Shown here one piece after another: positions 25,443 to 32,922 of a DNA stretch of 32,975 bases. Below the pieces are notes generated by a model. It saw nothing but the letters and a program-made list of their open reading frames with translations. It was not told the origin of the DNA and ran no database searches. This DNA is from Alphaproteobacteria bacterium. Its GTDB lineage: Bacteria; Pseudomonadota; Alphaproteobacteria; Reyranellales; Reyranellaceae. The stretch spans positions 1 to 32,975 of the forward strand of contig JAFAKN010000675.1 of NCBI GenBank assembly GCA_019235415.1, written 5' to 3'. The number at the start of each line of letters is the position of its first letter. Position 1 is the stretch's first letter. A program made the translations under genes and the position numbers.

Positions 25443-25637
25443 GACCTAGTCTCGGGTGGAGGCTGACGTAACCACGCGCGGAAATCACCATTACACTTTG
25501 GCTCAATTGCGGCCGGACGATATGGCTATTAGCCGGGATGCCCAGCAATGGTCGCATTATGTGGCTTTCCTGCAACACAGCCGCGTGGGCCGTGGCAATA
25601 GAACGACCTTTCCGTGTCCTGCTGCGCCGCTGAGTCG
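25443..25637. other. Non-coding stretch between the PrcB-like gene and the SDR remnant
   Basis: About 195 bases. A 61-codon open frame on the plus strand (25456-25641) has no ribosome-binding site and no family resemblance. Local GC looks lower than in flanking genes. I see no tRNA, terminator or family A or B repeat in it. Confidence 0.5.
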
Positions 25638-26154
25638 TTAGCTCCGCTTGGCGCGGTCGGCGGCGTTGGTGGTCTGGATCTGCTCACGGATGCGGCGCCA
25701 TTCGTCTTCGCTGTAGGCAAGCATGTTGGCGCGAGCATGTTGGCGAACGTGCCGTTGCCCATGATGCCCATGCCGCGGTCGATCGCGATGACCTCGCCGT
25801 TGATGTACTGGACCTCCTCGCTCATCAGGAAGGCCGCCATATGGGCAAGCTTGCTCGGCCGCCCGACCCGGCCCGGCGGATTGACCCTGGGCCATCACGG
25901 CGACACCGGCCTTGGATATGGCCGAGGGCACGACGAACGGGCTGCCGGTCCACACCCGGGTGGTGAGGATGCTGAGCACGCTCGCCTTGCGTCCCGCGGC
26001 GTTCTGCCAGATCTTCTCAACTATCTCTTCGACTGCAGTCGCAACGCGAATGTCGACGGTATGGCACTCGACCTGCCGGCCGGAATGCTTGATCACGCAG
26101 TCGCCGGGCCAGCGCGACGAAGCTTTCCATCGTCATGCGGCCGAGCCGAAACAT
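25638..26154 (-). pseudogene. Decayed SDR dehydrogenase (2,4-dienoyl-CoA-reductase-like)
   Basis: On the minus strand, pieces of one short-chain dehydrogenase run in order but in shifting frames. DIRVATAVEEIVEKIWQ is followed at once by VLSILTTRVWTGSPF and VVPSAISKAGVAVMA. About 55 residues (the NNAG strand and following helix) are missing between them. The next piece, NPPGRVGRPSKLAHMAAFL then SEEVQYINGEVIAIDRG, is in another frame and has lost the segment before it. The tail ANMLAYSEDEWRRIREQ returns to the first frame. The last shift is explained by a 14-base tandem duplication (GCATGTTGGCG at 25721-25731 and 25735-25745). No Rossmann GxxxGxG start is found. The gene is dead. Confidence 0.8.
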
Positions 26155-26241
26155 TGTCTCTCCCCGCTGCAATTGTCCGTTTGCAGTCCCCTCGTTGCAC
26201 TCATTGTGTCGAAGTTTTCTCTGTCTTAACGCCGAGGACAG

Positions 26242-26269
26242 TTGCGCCAGTCTGCCGCAGTGCTAGGAT
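26242..26269 (+). promoter_or_regulatory. Candidate promoter for the cold-shock gene
   Basis: TTGCGC (26242-26247) and TAGGAT (26264-26269) are separated by 16 bases and lie about 30 bases before the start codon. An alternative -10, TATAAC, lies at 26275-26280. Each is a partial consensus match, so this is a weak prediction. Confidence 0.3.
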
Positions 26270-26297
26270 TTCTGTATAACAACACGGGATCGTTGTG

Positions 26298-26816
26298 ATG
26301 ACGACCCAACAGGGAGAGACGGGCGGGGACGTCGGTTCGGTTGAGCTGCGTGGTAAGGTCAAGTGGTTCAATGCCGTCAAAGGCTATGGATTTCTAGCCC
26401 TCGAAAGCGACAACAGCGACGCGTTCCTGCATGTGACGACACTTCGCCAATCCGGGCATGACGATCTCAAGCCCGGCGCGACGGTGGTCTGTTGTGGCGT
26501 GCGCGGCCCCAAAGGCTGGCAGGTCATGAAGGTGCTCGACGTCGATTCGTCGACGGCGGTCGCCACCACGCCCAAGGCACCGCCGATGCCCGAGAGCATG
26601 GCCCTGGGCGATTACATCGCCGCTCTGGTGAAGTGGTATAATAACGAACGCGGTTACGGCTTCGTAACGCGCGAGGCGGCCGACGGCGACATCTTCGTGC
26701 ATGCCGCGGTGCTGCGGCGCCATGGCATGGACTCGCTGGCGCCCGGCCAGAAGGTGATGGTGCGCATCGCCGAGGGACAGAAGGGCCTCCAGGTCGTCGA
26801 CATTCGCGCCACCTGA
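26298..26816 (+). CDS. Two-domain cold-shock protein
   Basis: A 172-residue cytoplasmic protein with two cold-shock (OB-fold, nucleic-acid-binding) domains. Domain 1 (about 18-82) has [15 protein letters not shown] and the second RNA-binding motif DAFLHVT. Domain 2 (about 108-170) has [13 protein letters not shown] and [10 protein letters not shown] Pro/Ala linker joins them. Single-domain CspA is about 70 residues; double-domain forms like this are typical of alphaproteobacteria. An in-frame GTG lies at 26295 next to ATG 26298, and no strong Shine-Dalgarno is seen. It probably acts as an RNA chaperone. It is followed after 77 bases by the DUF192 gene, a common alphaproteobacterial neighbour. 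Confidence 0.93.
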   Translation: MTTQQGETGGDVGSVELRGKVKWFNAVKGYGFLALESDNSDAFLHVTTLRQSGHDDLKPGATVVCCGVRGPKGWQVMKVLDVDSSTAVATTPKAPPMPESMALGDYIAALVKWYNNERGYGFVTREAADGDIFVHAAVLRRHGMDSLAPGQKVMVRIAEGQKGLQVVDIRAT

Positions 26817-26893
26817 GTGGACCTTCGCTGACCAACGCTCCTGGCAACGCATCGTCTTCAGTTTGACGAATTGCCAAGCCACGACGTAATTCC

Positions 26894-27385
26894 ATGGCCA
26901 TGTCCTCGTTCGTTCGCAGCGCGCGGCTCGGCCGTCGCCTGATGCTCGCCGCGCCGCTCGCGCTCGGCGTCCGCGGTGCCTTTGCCCAGGAAGCCATGAC
27001 CTTCCCGCGCTCCTCGCTGGTGATCGACACCGGCAAGCGGCAGATCCCGTTCGACATCGAGCTGGCATTGGACGACGAGCATCGTGCGCGCGGCCTGATG
27101 TTCCGCGACAAGCTCGGCCCCTACGAAGGCATGCTGTTCGATTTCTTCCAGGAAGCGCCGGTCAGCTTCTGGATGAAGAACACCAGGATCCCGCTCGACA
27201 TGCTGTTCATCGCGGGCGACGGCACAATCAAGCACATCAAGGCCAACGCCACGCCCTTTTCGACCGACCCCATCCCCAGCAACTTCCCGGTGCGCGCCGT
27301 GCTCGAGATCGACGGCGGCAGCGCCCGGCTCCTGGGCATCAAGGAAGGGGACAAGGTCAAATACTCGATCTTCGGCAATGTGTAG
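26894..27385 (+). CDS. Secreted DUF192-family protein
   Basis: A 163-residue exported protein of the DUF192 family (PF02643). The signal peptide covers about 1-31, with a twin-arginine-like SARLGRRLMLAAP stretch and cleavage at AFA-Q. The domain shows the signature RARGLMFRDKLGPYEGMLF (67-85), then FWMKNTRIPLDMLFI and IKHIKANATPFS. Family function is unknown; structures show a compact beta-barrel. A second ATG at 26900 is in frame. Synteny with a cold-shock gene is frequent in this class. It ends just before a hairpin that separates it from a convergent gene. Confidence 0.9.
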   Translation: MAMSSFVRSARLGRRLMLAAPLALGVRGAFAQEAMTFPRSSLVIDTGKRQIPFDIELALDDEHRARGLMFRDKLGPYEGMLFDFFQEAPVSFWMKNTRIPLDMLFIAGDGTIKHIKANATPFSTDPIPSNFPVRAVLEIDGGSARLLGIKEGDKVKYSIFGNV

Positions 27386-27393
27386 CTCGTTCG

Positions 27394-27415
27394 CCTCCCC
27401 AACTCGTTGGGGAGG
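27394..27415. terminator. Perfect palindrome between convergent genes (bidirectional terminator)
   Basis: CCTCCCCAACTCGTTGGGGAGG is a perfect 22-base palindrome, allowing a nine- to ten-base stem. It sits between the ends of the DUF192 gene (27385) and the convergent gene (27430). No long T-run is present. It resembles the core of common alphaproteobacterial CTCCCC intergenic repeats. Confidence 0.6.
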
Positions 27416-27429
27416 AGATCGAGAGAGAG

Positions 27430-29115
27430 CTACTGCGCCACTCTCGCCAGCCAGCCGCGGTAGCGCACGATCAACCCCATGAGCGGATGGCCGATCTCGA
27501 CATGGAAGCGGAACTTGCCGTCGGCCACGCTCTCATAGGCATCGGCGCGCGGGCCGAGCGCCATCGGAAGCCGCAACCCGAACAGGCTCCAGCCGCGCAG
27601 CACCAGACGCAGTCGATCGTCTTCGACGACGAGCGCCATGGCGAAAACCAACGGCCCGAATCGCTCGCACAAAAGATGTTGCCACCGACCGGTGCCGGCC
27701 GATTGGCGGCTCGAAAAGGACTTGCCGGCGAAGCGGCGCGTCCAGGTCTCGCTTCCGTTGGCTGCGTCGAAGCGCACCTGCACGGCAGTCTCGCGGCAGG
27801 CGTCCGGGAAGCCGAGCAGCGCCGCGACGAGCCGGGCCAGCAGGCTCGACCCGCGACTCACCTGCGCGACGCCCTTCGCCTGCGCGCAGTCCGCGACGTC
27901 GTGCATCGACTGGATCTCCGCCGGCAGCGCGTGCCAGGCAGAGCCGAGCAGCGACCGGTACAGCGGCGTTGCCGAGCTTTCATGGCGCATGCCGGTGTAG
28001 ATCGTCCGCCCGGCAAACAGCCGCTCGTAGTCGGCGAGCTCCAGCACGGTCGTTGCGGGTCGCGCACCAGGCGCCGGGAATTGGCCTTCGATCATTCGGC
28101 GCACCAGCGCTTCGACCGCCATCGACGGGATCAGCGGCCCGGCATCGCCCTCGGCCAGCAAGTGCCAGGAGCGACGGACGGTGCGCCCTGCGCGGTCGAT
28201 GCCGTCGACCGCCACGAACATGCCGCCGCGATGCTCGCCCCAGCGCACCCGGTTGGTCGCCGCATGCATCATCGACGCGAAAGGCAGGGCGGACGGCAGC
28301 ACGCGCAGCCGCACGAGCCAGGCCAGCAGGATCAACGCGCGGTGGAGGATCTCGGGCACCGGTGCGGCGCCCATCCAGATGTCCTTGGCTTCGGGCCACA
28401 GCTGCGCCAGCGCGCGCAGGTCGGGCACGTCCACCAGGGAGAACAAGCGGCTCTCGAGCGGCAGCCGTCCCGGCGGCGCGATGACGGTGCGCAGGGTCTC
28501 GGTGAGGGGATGCCCGATGGCGATGCGCCCTCCGCGTCTCAGCTGCGCCGGCTGGCCGGCGTAGCCCGCGATCGCCCGGATCACGTTCCGGCCGACGCCG
28601 GCATAGGGCGAGGGGGCAATGCCGCCGCGGATCGATTCGACGCGCGCCATGTCGGTCGCCAGCGCGCGCACCGCCGCCGCCGTGAGCACGGGAAAGCTCG
28701 AGGCGCCCGACAGGACGGAGATGCCGGCCGCCCGTGCGCCGGCATCGAAGGCCGCGATGCCGGCGACGAAAGCCGCGCCATCGGCCAGGTCGAGATAGTG
28801 GATGCCGAGCGCCACCGAGGCGCGCACCAGACGAAACGGATCCTCGCCGTAGGCCTGGAACGGACCGCTGGCGTCGACCACCACGTCGGGCCGCAGCTTG
28901 GCGAGCTGGGGCGCGATCTCCTGTGCGCGATCGAATGCGACGGGAACGAGCGTTGCGCGCGCCTGCGGGCGTGCTTGGCAAAACGCCTCGGCCGAACGCA
29001 GCGAGCGTCCTGCGACAAGCAGGACCAGGCGCGGCGAGTCCAACAACAAGTCGATCAGCCGGCCGCCGAACGTGCCATAGCCCCCGACGACCAGGACCTT
29101 CAGGTCGGCGCTCAT
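27430..29115 (-). CDS. Saccharopine-dehydrogenase-like NAD-binding protein with C-terminal DUF4166
   Basis: A 561-residue two-part protein. The N-terminal half (about 1-350) begins KVLVVGGYGTFGGRLIDLL, a Rossmann dinucleotide loop, and continues with DVVVDASGPFQAYG and LGIHYLDLADGAAFVAG, typical of saccharopine-dehydrogenase-like oxidoreductases. The C-terminal part (about 375-560) contains PLYRSLLGSAWHALPAEIQS, TWTRRFAGKSFSSRQS and LRLVLRGWSLFGLRLP, matching DUF4166. A hydrophobic segment near 260 (ILHRALILLAWLVRL) may contact membrane. Substrate is unknown. Its ATG overlaps the stop of the upstream DCC gene (ATGA), so the two are co-translated. Confidence 0.85.
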   Translation of the reverse strand: MSADLKVLVVGGYGTFGGRLIDLLLDSPRLVLLVAGRSLRSAEAFCQARPQARATLVPVAFDRAQEIAPQLAKLRPDVVVDASGPFQAYGEDPFRLVRASVALGIHYLDLADGAAFVAGIAAFDAGARAAGISVLSGASSFPVLTAAAVRALATDMARVESIRGGIAPSPYAGVGRNVIRAIAGYAGQPAQLRRGGRIAIGHPLTETLRTVIAPPGRLPLESRLFSLVDVPDLRALAQLWPEAKDIWMGAAPVPEILHRALILLAWLVRLRVLPSALPFASMMHAATNRVRWGEHRGGMFVAVDGIDRAGRTVRRSWHLLAEGDAGPLIPSMAVEALVRRMIEGQFPAPGARPATTVLELADYERLFAGRTIYTGMRHESSATPLYRSLLGSAWHALPAEIQSMHDVADCAQAKGVAQVSRGSSLLARLVAALLGFPDACRETAVQVRFDAANGSETWTRRFAGKSFSSRQSAGTGRWQHLLCERFGPLVFAMALVVEDDRLRLVLRGWSLFGLRLPMALGPRADAYESVADGKFRFHVEIGHPLMGLIVRYRGWLARVAQ

Positions 29116-29564
29116 GCGATGAACCGGTCCGCGTCCGCGGGCTCAGGCAGGTAGCAGGTCTCCCGTCGGCCGAACCAGCGCAAGCGGTTGCGCGCAATGA
29201 TCTCGTACAGCCCGTCGCGCAACGGCCGGGGGAGCACGCGGCCGAGCGACATCGCCGACCACGGCCAGCCCAGTCTTTCGAAGATCCGGATCGAGCCTTC
29301 GGACTTGAACCACGCCTGGCCGTCCTCGATCAGGATGTTCGTTTCGTAGTCGCGAGGATCGAGCCCAAAATGACGGTAGAGCGCCGCGCCGACCGGACTC
29401 TGGGCCGCCATCAGCCGGAAGCGCCGCTCGCGGTCGTTGCGCAGGATGAAGCGAGCGAACCCCGAGCACATCACGCAATGGCCGTCGAAGATCAGGATCG
29501 GCCGGTCATCGGGAAACGCCGGCACTGCCGCATCGGTTCGCCAGCTGTACGGCGCGCGCCTCAT
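29112..29564 (-). CDS. DCC-family (DUF393) thiol-disulphide oxidoreductase-like protein
   Basis: A 150-residue small protein with a thioredoxin-like CxxC motif, FDGHCVMCSGFARF (Cys30 and Cys33). It continues with ERRFRLMAAQSPVGAALYRH and TNILIEDGQAWFKSEGSIRI, the standard DUF393 (PF04134) pattern. The family is predicted to act in thiol-disulphide exchange; the physiological partner is unknown. The final four bases overlap the start of the saccharopine-dehydrogenase/DUF4166 gene. These two domains recur together in other bacteria, which suggests a common task. Confidence 0.88.
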   Translation of the reverse strand: MRRAPYSWRTDAAVPAFPDDRPILIFDGHCVMCSGFARFILRNDRERRFRLMAAQSPVGAALYRHFGLDPRDYETNILIEDGQAWFKSEGSIRIFERLGWPWSAMSLGRVLPRPLRDGLYEIIARNRLRWFGRRETCYLPEPADADRFIA

Positions 29565-29644
29565 CGCCGCGACTGTACCGCAAGTGGGGACCCTCCGCTG
29601 CGCCTCGCTCGCCTCGGGAGACGGTTCAACTTGAACTCATGCCC

Positions 29645-30304
29645 CTAACGCTTCAGGCAAACCGTCATGCCGTCGCCGACTGCGGAGAGGGCGAGGTCGA
29701 TGCGCGGGTCGCGGGCGAGCTTGGCGTTGATCGCGCGGATCGCCACGGTATCGACGTCGTCCTTGGCGGGATCGGCGACGGCGCCGCTCCACAGGACGTT
29801 GTCGATCAGGATCAATCCACCGTGCCGCACCAGGCACAGGCAGCGCTCGTAGTAGGCGTCGTAGTCGTCCTTGTTGGCGTCGATGAAGGCGAGGTCGATG
29901 CCGCCTTCGAGGCCCTGGCCCAGCAAATTGTCCAACGTCGCGAGGGCAGGGCCGATGGTGAGCTCGATGCGGCTCTCCAGGCCGGCCTCCTTCCAGTAGC
30001 GGCCGCCGACGGCCGTCCACTCCTCGCTGACGTCGCAGCACCAGAGCCTGCCGTCAGGCCCCAGCGCGTCGGCGATCCACAGCGCCGAGTAGCCGGTGAA
30101 GGTGCCGACCTCGACCGCACGCCGCGCCCCGATCGCGCGCGCCAGAAGGGCGATCTGCTGGCCTTGATGAGCCGAGATCTGCATGCCGGCCTGCCGCATC
30201 CGCTGAGTCTCTGCGCGCAGCCGGCGCTTGATGTCGTCCTCGCGCAGCCAGCTGGCGTCGACATAGTCGGCCAGCTTGCCGTCGATCCTGGGCCAGCTCT
30301 TCAT
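29645..30304 (-). CDS. Class I SAM-dependent O-methyltransferase (caffeoyl-CoA OMT-like)
   Basis: A 219-residue methyltransferase of the cation-dependent O-methyltransferase family (PF01596). The SAM motif I is AVEVGTFTGYSALWIADAL (64-82), motif II is RLWCCDVSEEW, and the metal-site segment DLAFIDANKDDYDAYYE is followed by LILIDNVLWSGAVADP. The C-terminal DGMTVCLKR is typical. The enzyme would methylate a vicinal hydroxyl (catechol-like) group of a small molecule. It is divergent from the NTF2-like gene at 30377 across 72 bases; it has no obvious partner. Confidence 0.92.
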   Translation of the reverse strand: MKSWPRIDGKLADYVDASWLREDDIKRRLRAETQRMRQAGMQISAHQGQQIALLARAIGARRAVEVGTFTGYSALWIADALGPDGRLWCCDVSEEWTAVGGRYWKEAGLESRIELTIGPALATLDNLLGQGLEGGIDLAFIDANKDDYDAYYERCLCLVRHGGLILIDNVLWSGAVADPAKDDVDTVAIRAINAKLARDPRIDLALSAVGDGMTVCLKR

Positions 30305-30376
30305 GCTAAAGCTCCCTGCCGCTGATTACGTCGCAGGTTATCGACCGCGGCGCCAAGCTGCAGCACGTTCGCCTGC

Positions 30377-30742
30377 ATGAGCGACATGCAGGCCTTCGTG
30401 CACGACTACGTCTCCATCTGGAACGAGCCCGACGCCGAGCGGCGCCGCGCGCTCATCCGTCGGCTGTGGCAGGAGGACGCCCAGCACCTTGCGCGCACGC
30501 TGGAGGCGATCGGCCACGCCGGCATCGAGAAGCGCATCACCGACGCCTACGAGAAGTGGGTGCGCGACAAAGGCAACGTCTTCCGCCTGCGCGACGGTGT
30601 CGACGGCCATCACGGCACGATCAAGCTGCGTTGGGAAATGCTGCCGGCCGGCGGTGGCGACGTGATCTCGATCGGCTTCGACTTCCTGGTGCTGGGCGCC
30701 GACGGGCGGATCCACACCGGCTACCAGTTCATCGAAAGTTAG
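30377..30742 (+). CDS. NTF2/SnoaL-like protein
   Basis: A 121-residue alpha+beta cone-fold protein. FVHDYVSIWNEPDAERRRAL followed by IRRLWQEDAQHL is the SnoaL-like N-terminal helical part; GDVISIGFDFLVLGADG and RIHTGYQFIES are the final strands. Members act as small-molecule isomerases, hydrolases or binding proteins, and most are uncharacterised. No strong Shine-Dalgarno precedes the ATG. Its stop is three bases from the stop of a second, convergent NTF2-like gene. Confidence 0.82.
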   Translation: MSDMQAFVHDYVSIWNEPDAERRRALIRRLWQEDAQHLARTLEAIGHAGIEKRITDAYEKWVRDKGNVFRLRDGVDGHHGTIKLRWEMLPAGGGDVISIGFDFLVLGADGRIHTGYQFIES

Positions 30743-30745
30743 ACC

Positions 30746-31162
30746 TCAAATCGAGAGAGGAGTGCCGCGCTGGCGCCAGGCGCGATGCTCGCCGTCGGGG
30801 AGCGCCGCCGCAGCTTTGAGGCCTGTCGGCGTGTCGCTCATCAGGTACGCATGCTCCCATTCGGCGATCAGCATGCCAGCCGCATCGTAGAGCCTGTCGC
30901 TCGTGCGGACGGCTGCGGTGGTCTCGGTGAGTCGGACGAAGCCGATGACGCTCTTCTCGGCGCGCGCCATGCCCTGCGTGACGTAGAAGGCGCAGAGGCG
31001 GGCAGCGTTGCGACGGAACGCCTCGCTGTCGAGGGAAACCTGCCGGCCCTCGAAGACCAGCAAGGCGGGATAGTCCCAACGGGCACAAATGCCGTCGATA
31101 TCGCCGCTGACGAAGGCTTGGACGTATCCGACGAAGAAGTCGTCGACCTCGACCGCCGTCAT
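30746..31162 (-). CDS. NTF2-like protein (DUF4440/SnoaL type)
   Basis: A 138-residue protein whose N-terminal helix FFVGYVQAFVSGDIDGICAR, followed by WDYPALLVFEG, and end strands AAVRTSDRLYDAAGMLIAEW fit the NTF2-like superfamily. No signal peptide. It lies seven bases downstream of the DUF2237 gene on the same strand, so they are likely one operon. It differs clearly from the convergent NTF2-like gene at 30377 and does not look like a recent duplicate. Confidence 0.75.
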   Translation of the reverse strand: MTAVEVDDFFVGYVQAFVSGDIDGICARWDYPALLVFEGRQVSLDSEAFRRNAARLCAFYVTQGMARAEKSVIGFVRLTETTAAVRTSDRLYDAAGMLIAEWEHAYLMSDTPTGLKAAAALPDGEHRAWRQRGTPLSI

Positions 31163-31169
31163 CTCTCGG

Positions 31170-31577
31170 TCATTGAAGCTTGACGGCGTGCTTCTTCAGA
31201 TCGTCAAGCGACACGACGTGCAGGGTGACCGCGTGCGTCGCCTCGAGCACGACCTGCGGCGCGGCGCCGGCGTCGAGCGCCTCCTTCCAGCGCACCGCGC
31301 ACAGGCACCAGCGGTCGCCCGGCCTGAGGCCGGCGAAGCCGAACTGGGGCATCGGCGTCGAGAGGTCGTTGCCGTGCGCCTTGGAGAAGGCCAGGAACTC
31401 CGTGGTCATGACCACGCAGACGGTGTGCAGCCCCACGTCCTCGCGGCCGGTGTTGCAGCAGCCGTCGCGGTAGAACCCGGTCAAGGGTTCTACCGAGCAA
31501 GGCCGCAGCGCGGTGCCCAGGACATTGATCGAAGGAACCCGGCCGGGCCGGCCCTGCTCGGGCGTCTGGTCGAACAT
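31170..31577 (-). CDS. DUF2237 family protein
   Basis: A 135-residue protein of unknown function matching DUF2237 (PF09996). Hallmarks are NVLGTALRPCSVEPLTGFYR, DGCCNTGREDVGLHTVC, MTTEFLAFSKAHGNDLSTP and PGDRWCLCAVRWKEAL. Several conserved cysteines (Cys27, Cys40, Cys41) suggest a metal or redox site, but this is not established. No signal peptide. It overlaps the NTF2-like operon mate by none; gap seven bases. It is divergent from the tRNA-Pro gene. Confidence 0.88.
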   Translation of the reverse strand: MFDQTPEQGRPGRVPSINVLGTALRPCSVEPLTGFYRDGCCNTGREDVGLHTVCVVMTTEFLAFSKAHGNDLSTPMPQFGFAGLRPGDRWCLCAVRWKEALDAGAAPQVVLEATHAVTLHVVSLDDLKKHAVKLQ

Positions 31578-31655
31578 GGCTCATCCTAGCATCGGGAAAA
31601 GGGCCTTTCGAGAGAGAGGCGTCGCTGGTAGAAAGTCGCGGCAGCAAGCTTGCGG

Positions 31656-31732
31656 CGGGGCGTAGCGCAGTCTGGTAGCGCGTCTGCCTTGGGCGCAGAA
31701 GGTCGTCGGTTCAAATCCGGCCGCCCCGACCA
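31656..31732 (+). tRNA. tRNA-Pro (anticodon TGG)
   Basis: A 77-base tRNA with CCA encoded. The acceptor stem is CGGGGCG/CGCCCCG, the D-arm is GCGC...GCGC with loop AGTCTGGTA, the anticodon arm is TCTGC-CTTGGGC-GCAGA with TGG at positions 34-36, and the T-arm is GTCGG-TTCAAAT-CCGGC. Discriminator A then CCA. It reads CCA/CCG proline codons. The NDUFS4-like gene follows 39 bases later. Confidence 0.97.
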
Positions 31733-31771
31733 GTCCCGCCTCGAGCGCACCAGCCCGGAGCCACGGAGTCC

Positions 31772-32074
31772 ATGCAGGTTCGCATCTACAAGCCGGCCAA
31801 GACGGCCATGCAGTCCGGCCAAGCCCAGACCAAGGAATGGCTGCTGGTGACCGAGCCGGCACCCAAGATCATGGATCCCCTGATGGGCTGGACCGGCTCG
31901 CGCGACACCATGCAGCAGGTCAGGCTACGGTTCGAGACGCTCGACGAGGCGAAGGCCTACGCCGAGAAGATGGGCTGGCGCTACACCATCGAGCAACCGC
32001 AGGCCCGCCACGTCAGGCCGAAGGCCTACGCCGACAACTTCGCCTACAACCGCGTCGGCCGCTGGACGCACTGA
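31772..32074 (+). CDS. NADH dehydrogenase accessory subunit, NDUFS4/ETC complex I family
   Basis: A 100-residue protein of the PF04800 family. MQVRIYKPAKTAMQSGQ at the start, then WLLVTEPAPKIMDPLMGWTG, and AKAYAEKMGWRYTIE are diagnostic, as is the end KAYADNFAYNRVGRWTH. The mitochondrial homologue (NDUFS4, 18 kDa) is a peripheral complex I subunit at the matrix arm; alphaproteobacterial versions are of this shorter length without a targeting peptide. The core nuo genes are elsewhere. Its location just after tRNA-Pro is a recurrent arrangement, as I recall it. Confidence 0.93.
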   Translation: MQVRIYKPAKTAMQSGQAQTKEWLLVTEPAPKIMDPLMGWTGSRDTMQQVRLRFETLDEAKAYAEKMGWRYTIEQPQARHVRPKAYADNFAYNRVGRWTH

Positions 32075-32097
32075 GGCCGAGCAGCACCGCGCGCGCC

Positions 32098-32922
32098 GTG
32101 AAGCGCAGAGGCCTGCTGGGCGGCACCCTCGCGCTGTTCGCGACGCGATCGCCGGCCGTTGCTCCGAGGTCGTCTGGGCCGGCGCGTGGCACTGTCTTGC
32201 CGGTCGGCGGCGGCACCACCAGCGCTGCGGTGATCGAAGTCGCGCAGCGCCATGCCGGAGGCCGCGACGCGCGCTGGATCGTGATCCCCAGCGCGCAGAG
32301 CGATCGTGAGCTCGAAGCGCCGAAGGTTCCTGACTTCGTTCGCGACACGGCGCGCTTCTCGCTGCTGCACACCCGCGACCGGGCCGTCGCCGACAGCGAA
32401 GCGTTCGTCGCGCCGCTGCAGGAGGCGACCGCGGTGTGGATCGACGGCGGCCGGCAATGGCGGTTGGCCGACACCTTTGGTGGCACCAGGACCGAGCAGG
32501 CCCTGAAAGACCTTTTAGACCGCGATGGCCTGATCGCCGGCTCGTCGGCCGGAGCCACCATCATGGGCTCGTACCTGGTACGCGGCTCGCCGGCCGGCCG
32601 TGGCATCCTGATGGCGCCGGGCCACGAGCGTGGCTTCGGCTTACTGCACAACGTGGCGATCGATCAGCACATCGTGGTGCGCCATCGCGAGTCCGATCTT
32701 GCGCGCGTCGTCGCCGCGCATCCCGGGCTGCTGGGCATCGGCATCGATGAGGGCACGGCGATCCTGGTGCGCGGCGACGTGTTCACCGTCGTCGGGCGGA
32801 GCGTGGTGGCGATCACCGACGGCGCGCCGCACGGCGGCCGTCCGTACTACACGCTGCGGCAGGGCGCCTGCTTCGACCTTGCAAGCTGGTCTGTGCTCCC
32901 GCCTAGTCCTCTCCCCCGATAA
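32098..32922 (+). CDS. Cyanophycinase-family (S51) peptidase with Tat-like signal
   Basis: A 274-residue serine peptidase-fold protein. The start is a GTG at 32098 giving VKRRGLLGGTLALFATRSP, a twin-arginine-like signal. RGTVLPVGGGTTSAAV, ATAVWIDGGRQWRLADTF, LIAGSSAGATIMG with nucleophile Ser150 and GIGIDEGTAILV are typical of cyanophycinases, which cut beta-Asp-Arg dipeptides from cyanophycin. Export would suit using external polymer. No cyanophycin synthetase is seen, and peptidase E-like substrates remain possible. The final residues PSPLPR and the TAA come from the adjacent repeat. No better start codon lies nearby. Confidence 0.85.
   Translation: MKRRGLLGGTLALFATRSPAVAPRSSGPARGTVLPVGGGTTSAAVIEVAQRHAGGRDARWIVIPSAQSDRELEAPKVPDFVRDTARFSLLHTRDRAVADSEAFVAPLQEATAVWIDGGRQWRLADTFGGTRTEQALKDLLDRDGLIAGSSAGATIMGSYLVRGSPAGRGILMAPGHERGFGLLHNVAIDQHIVVRHRESDLARVVAAHPGLLGIGIDEGTAILVRGDVFTVVGRSVVAITDGAPHGGRPYYTLRQGACFDLASWSVLPPSPLPR

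Noticed and set aside
25456..25641. 61-codon plus-strand open frame
   Set aside because: No ribosome-binding site, no recognisable motif and position antisense to a decayed region.
26394..27235. Minus-strand frames opposite the cold-shock and DUF192 genes
   Set aside because: Both plus-strand genes have clear family motifs; the antisense frames do not.
31581..31862. Minus-strand frames with GRPDLNRRPSAPKADAL and AAGFEPTTF-like peptides
   Set aside because: These are the translated antisense of the tRNA-Pro gene, a well-known annotation artefact.
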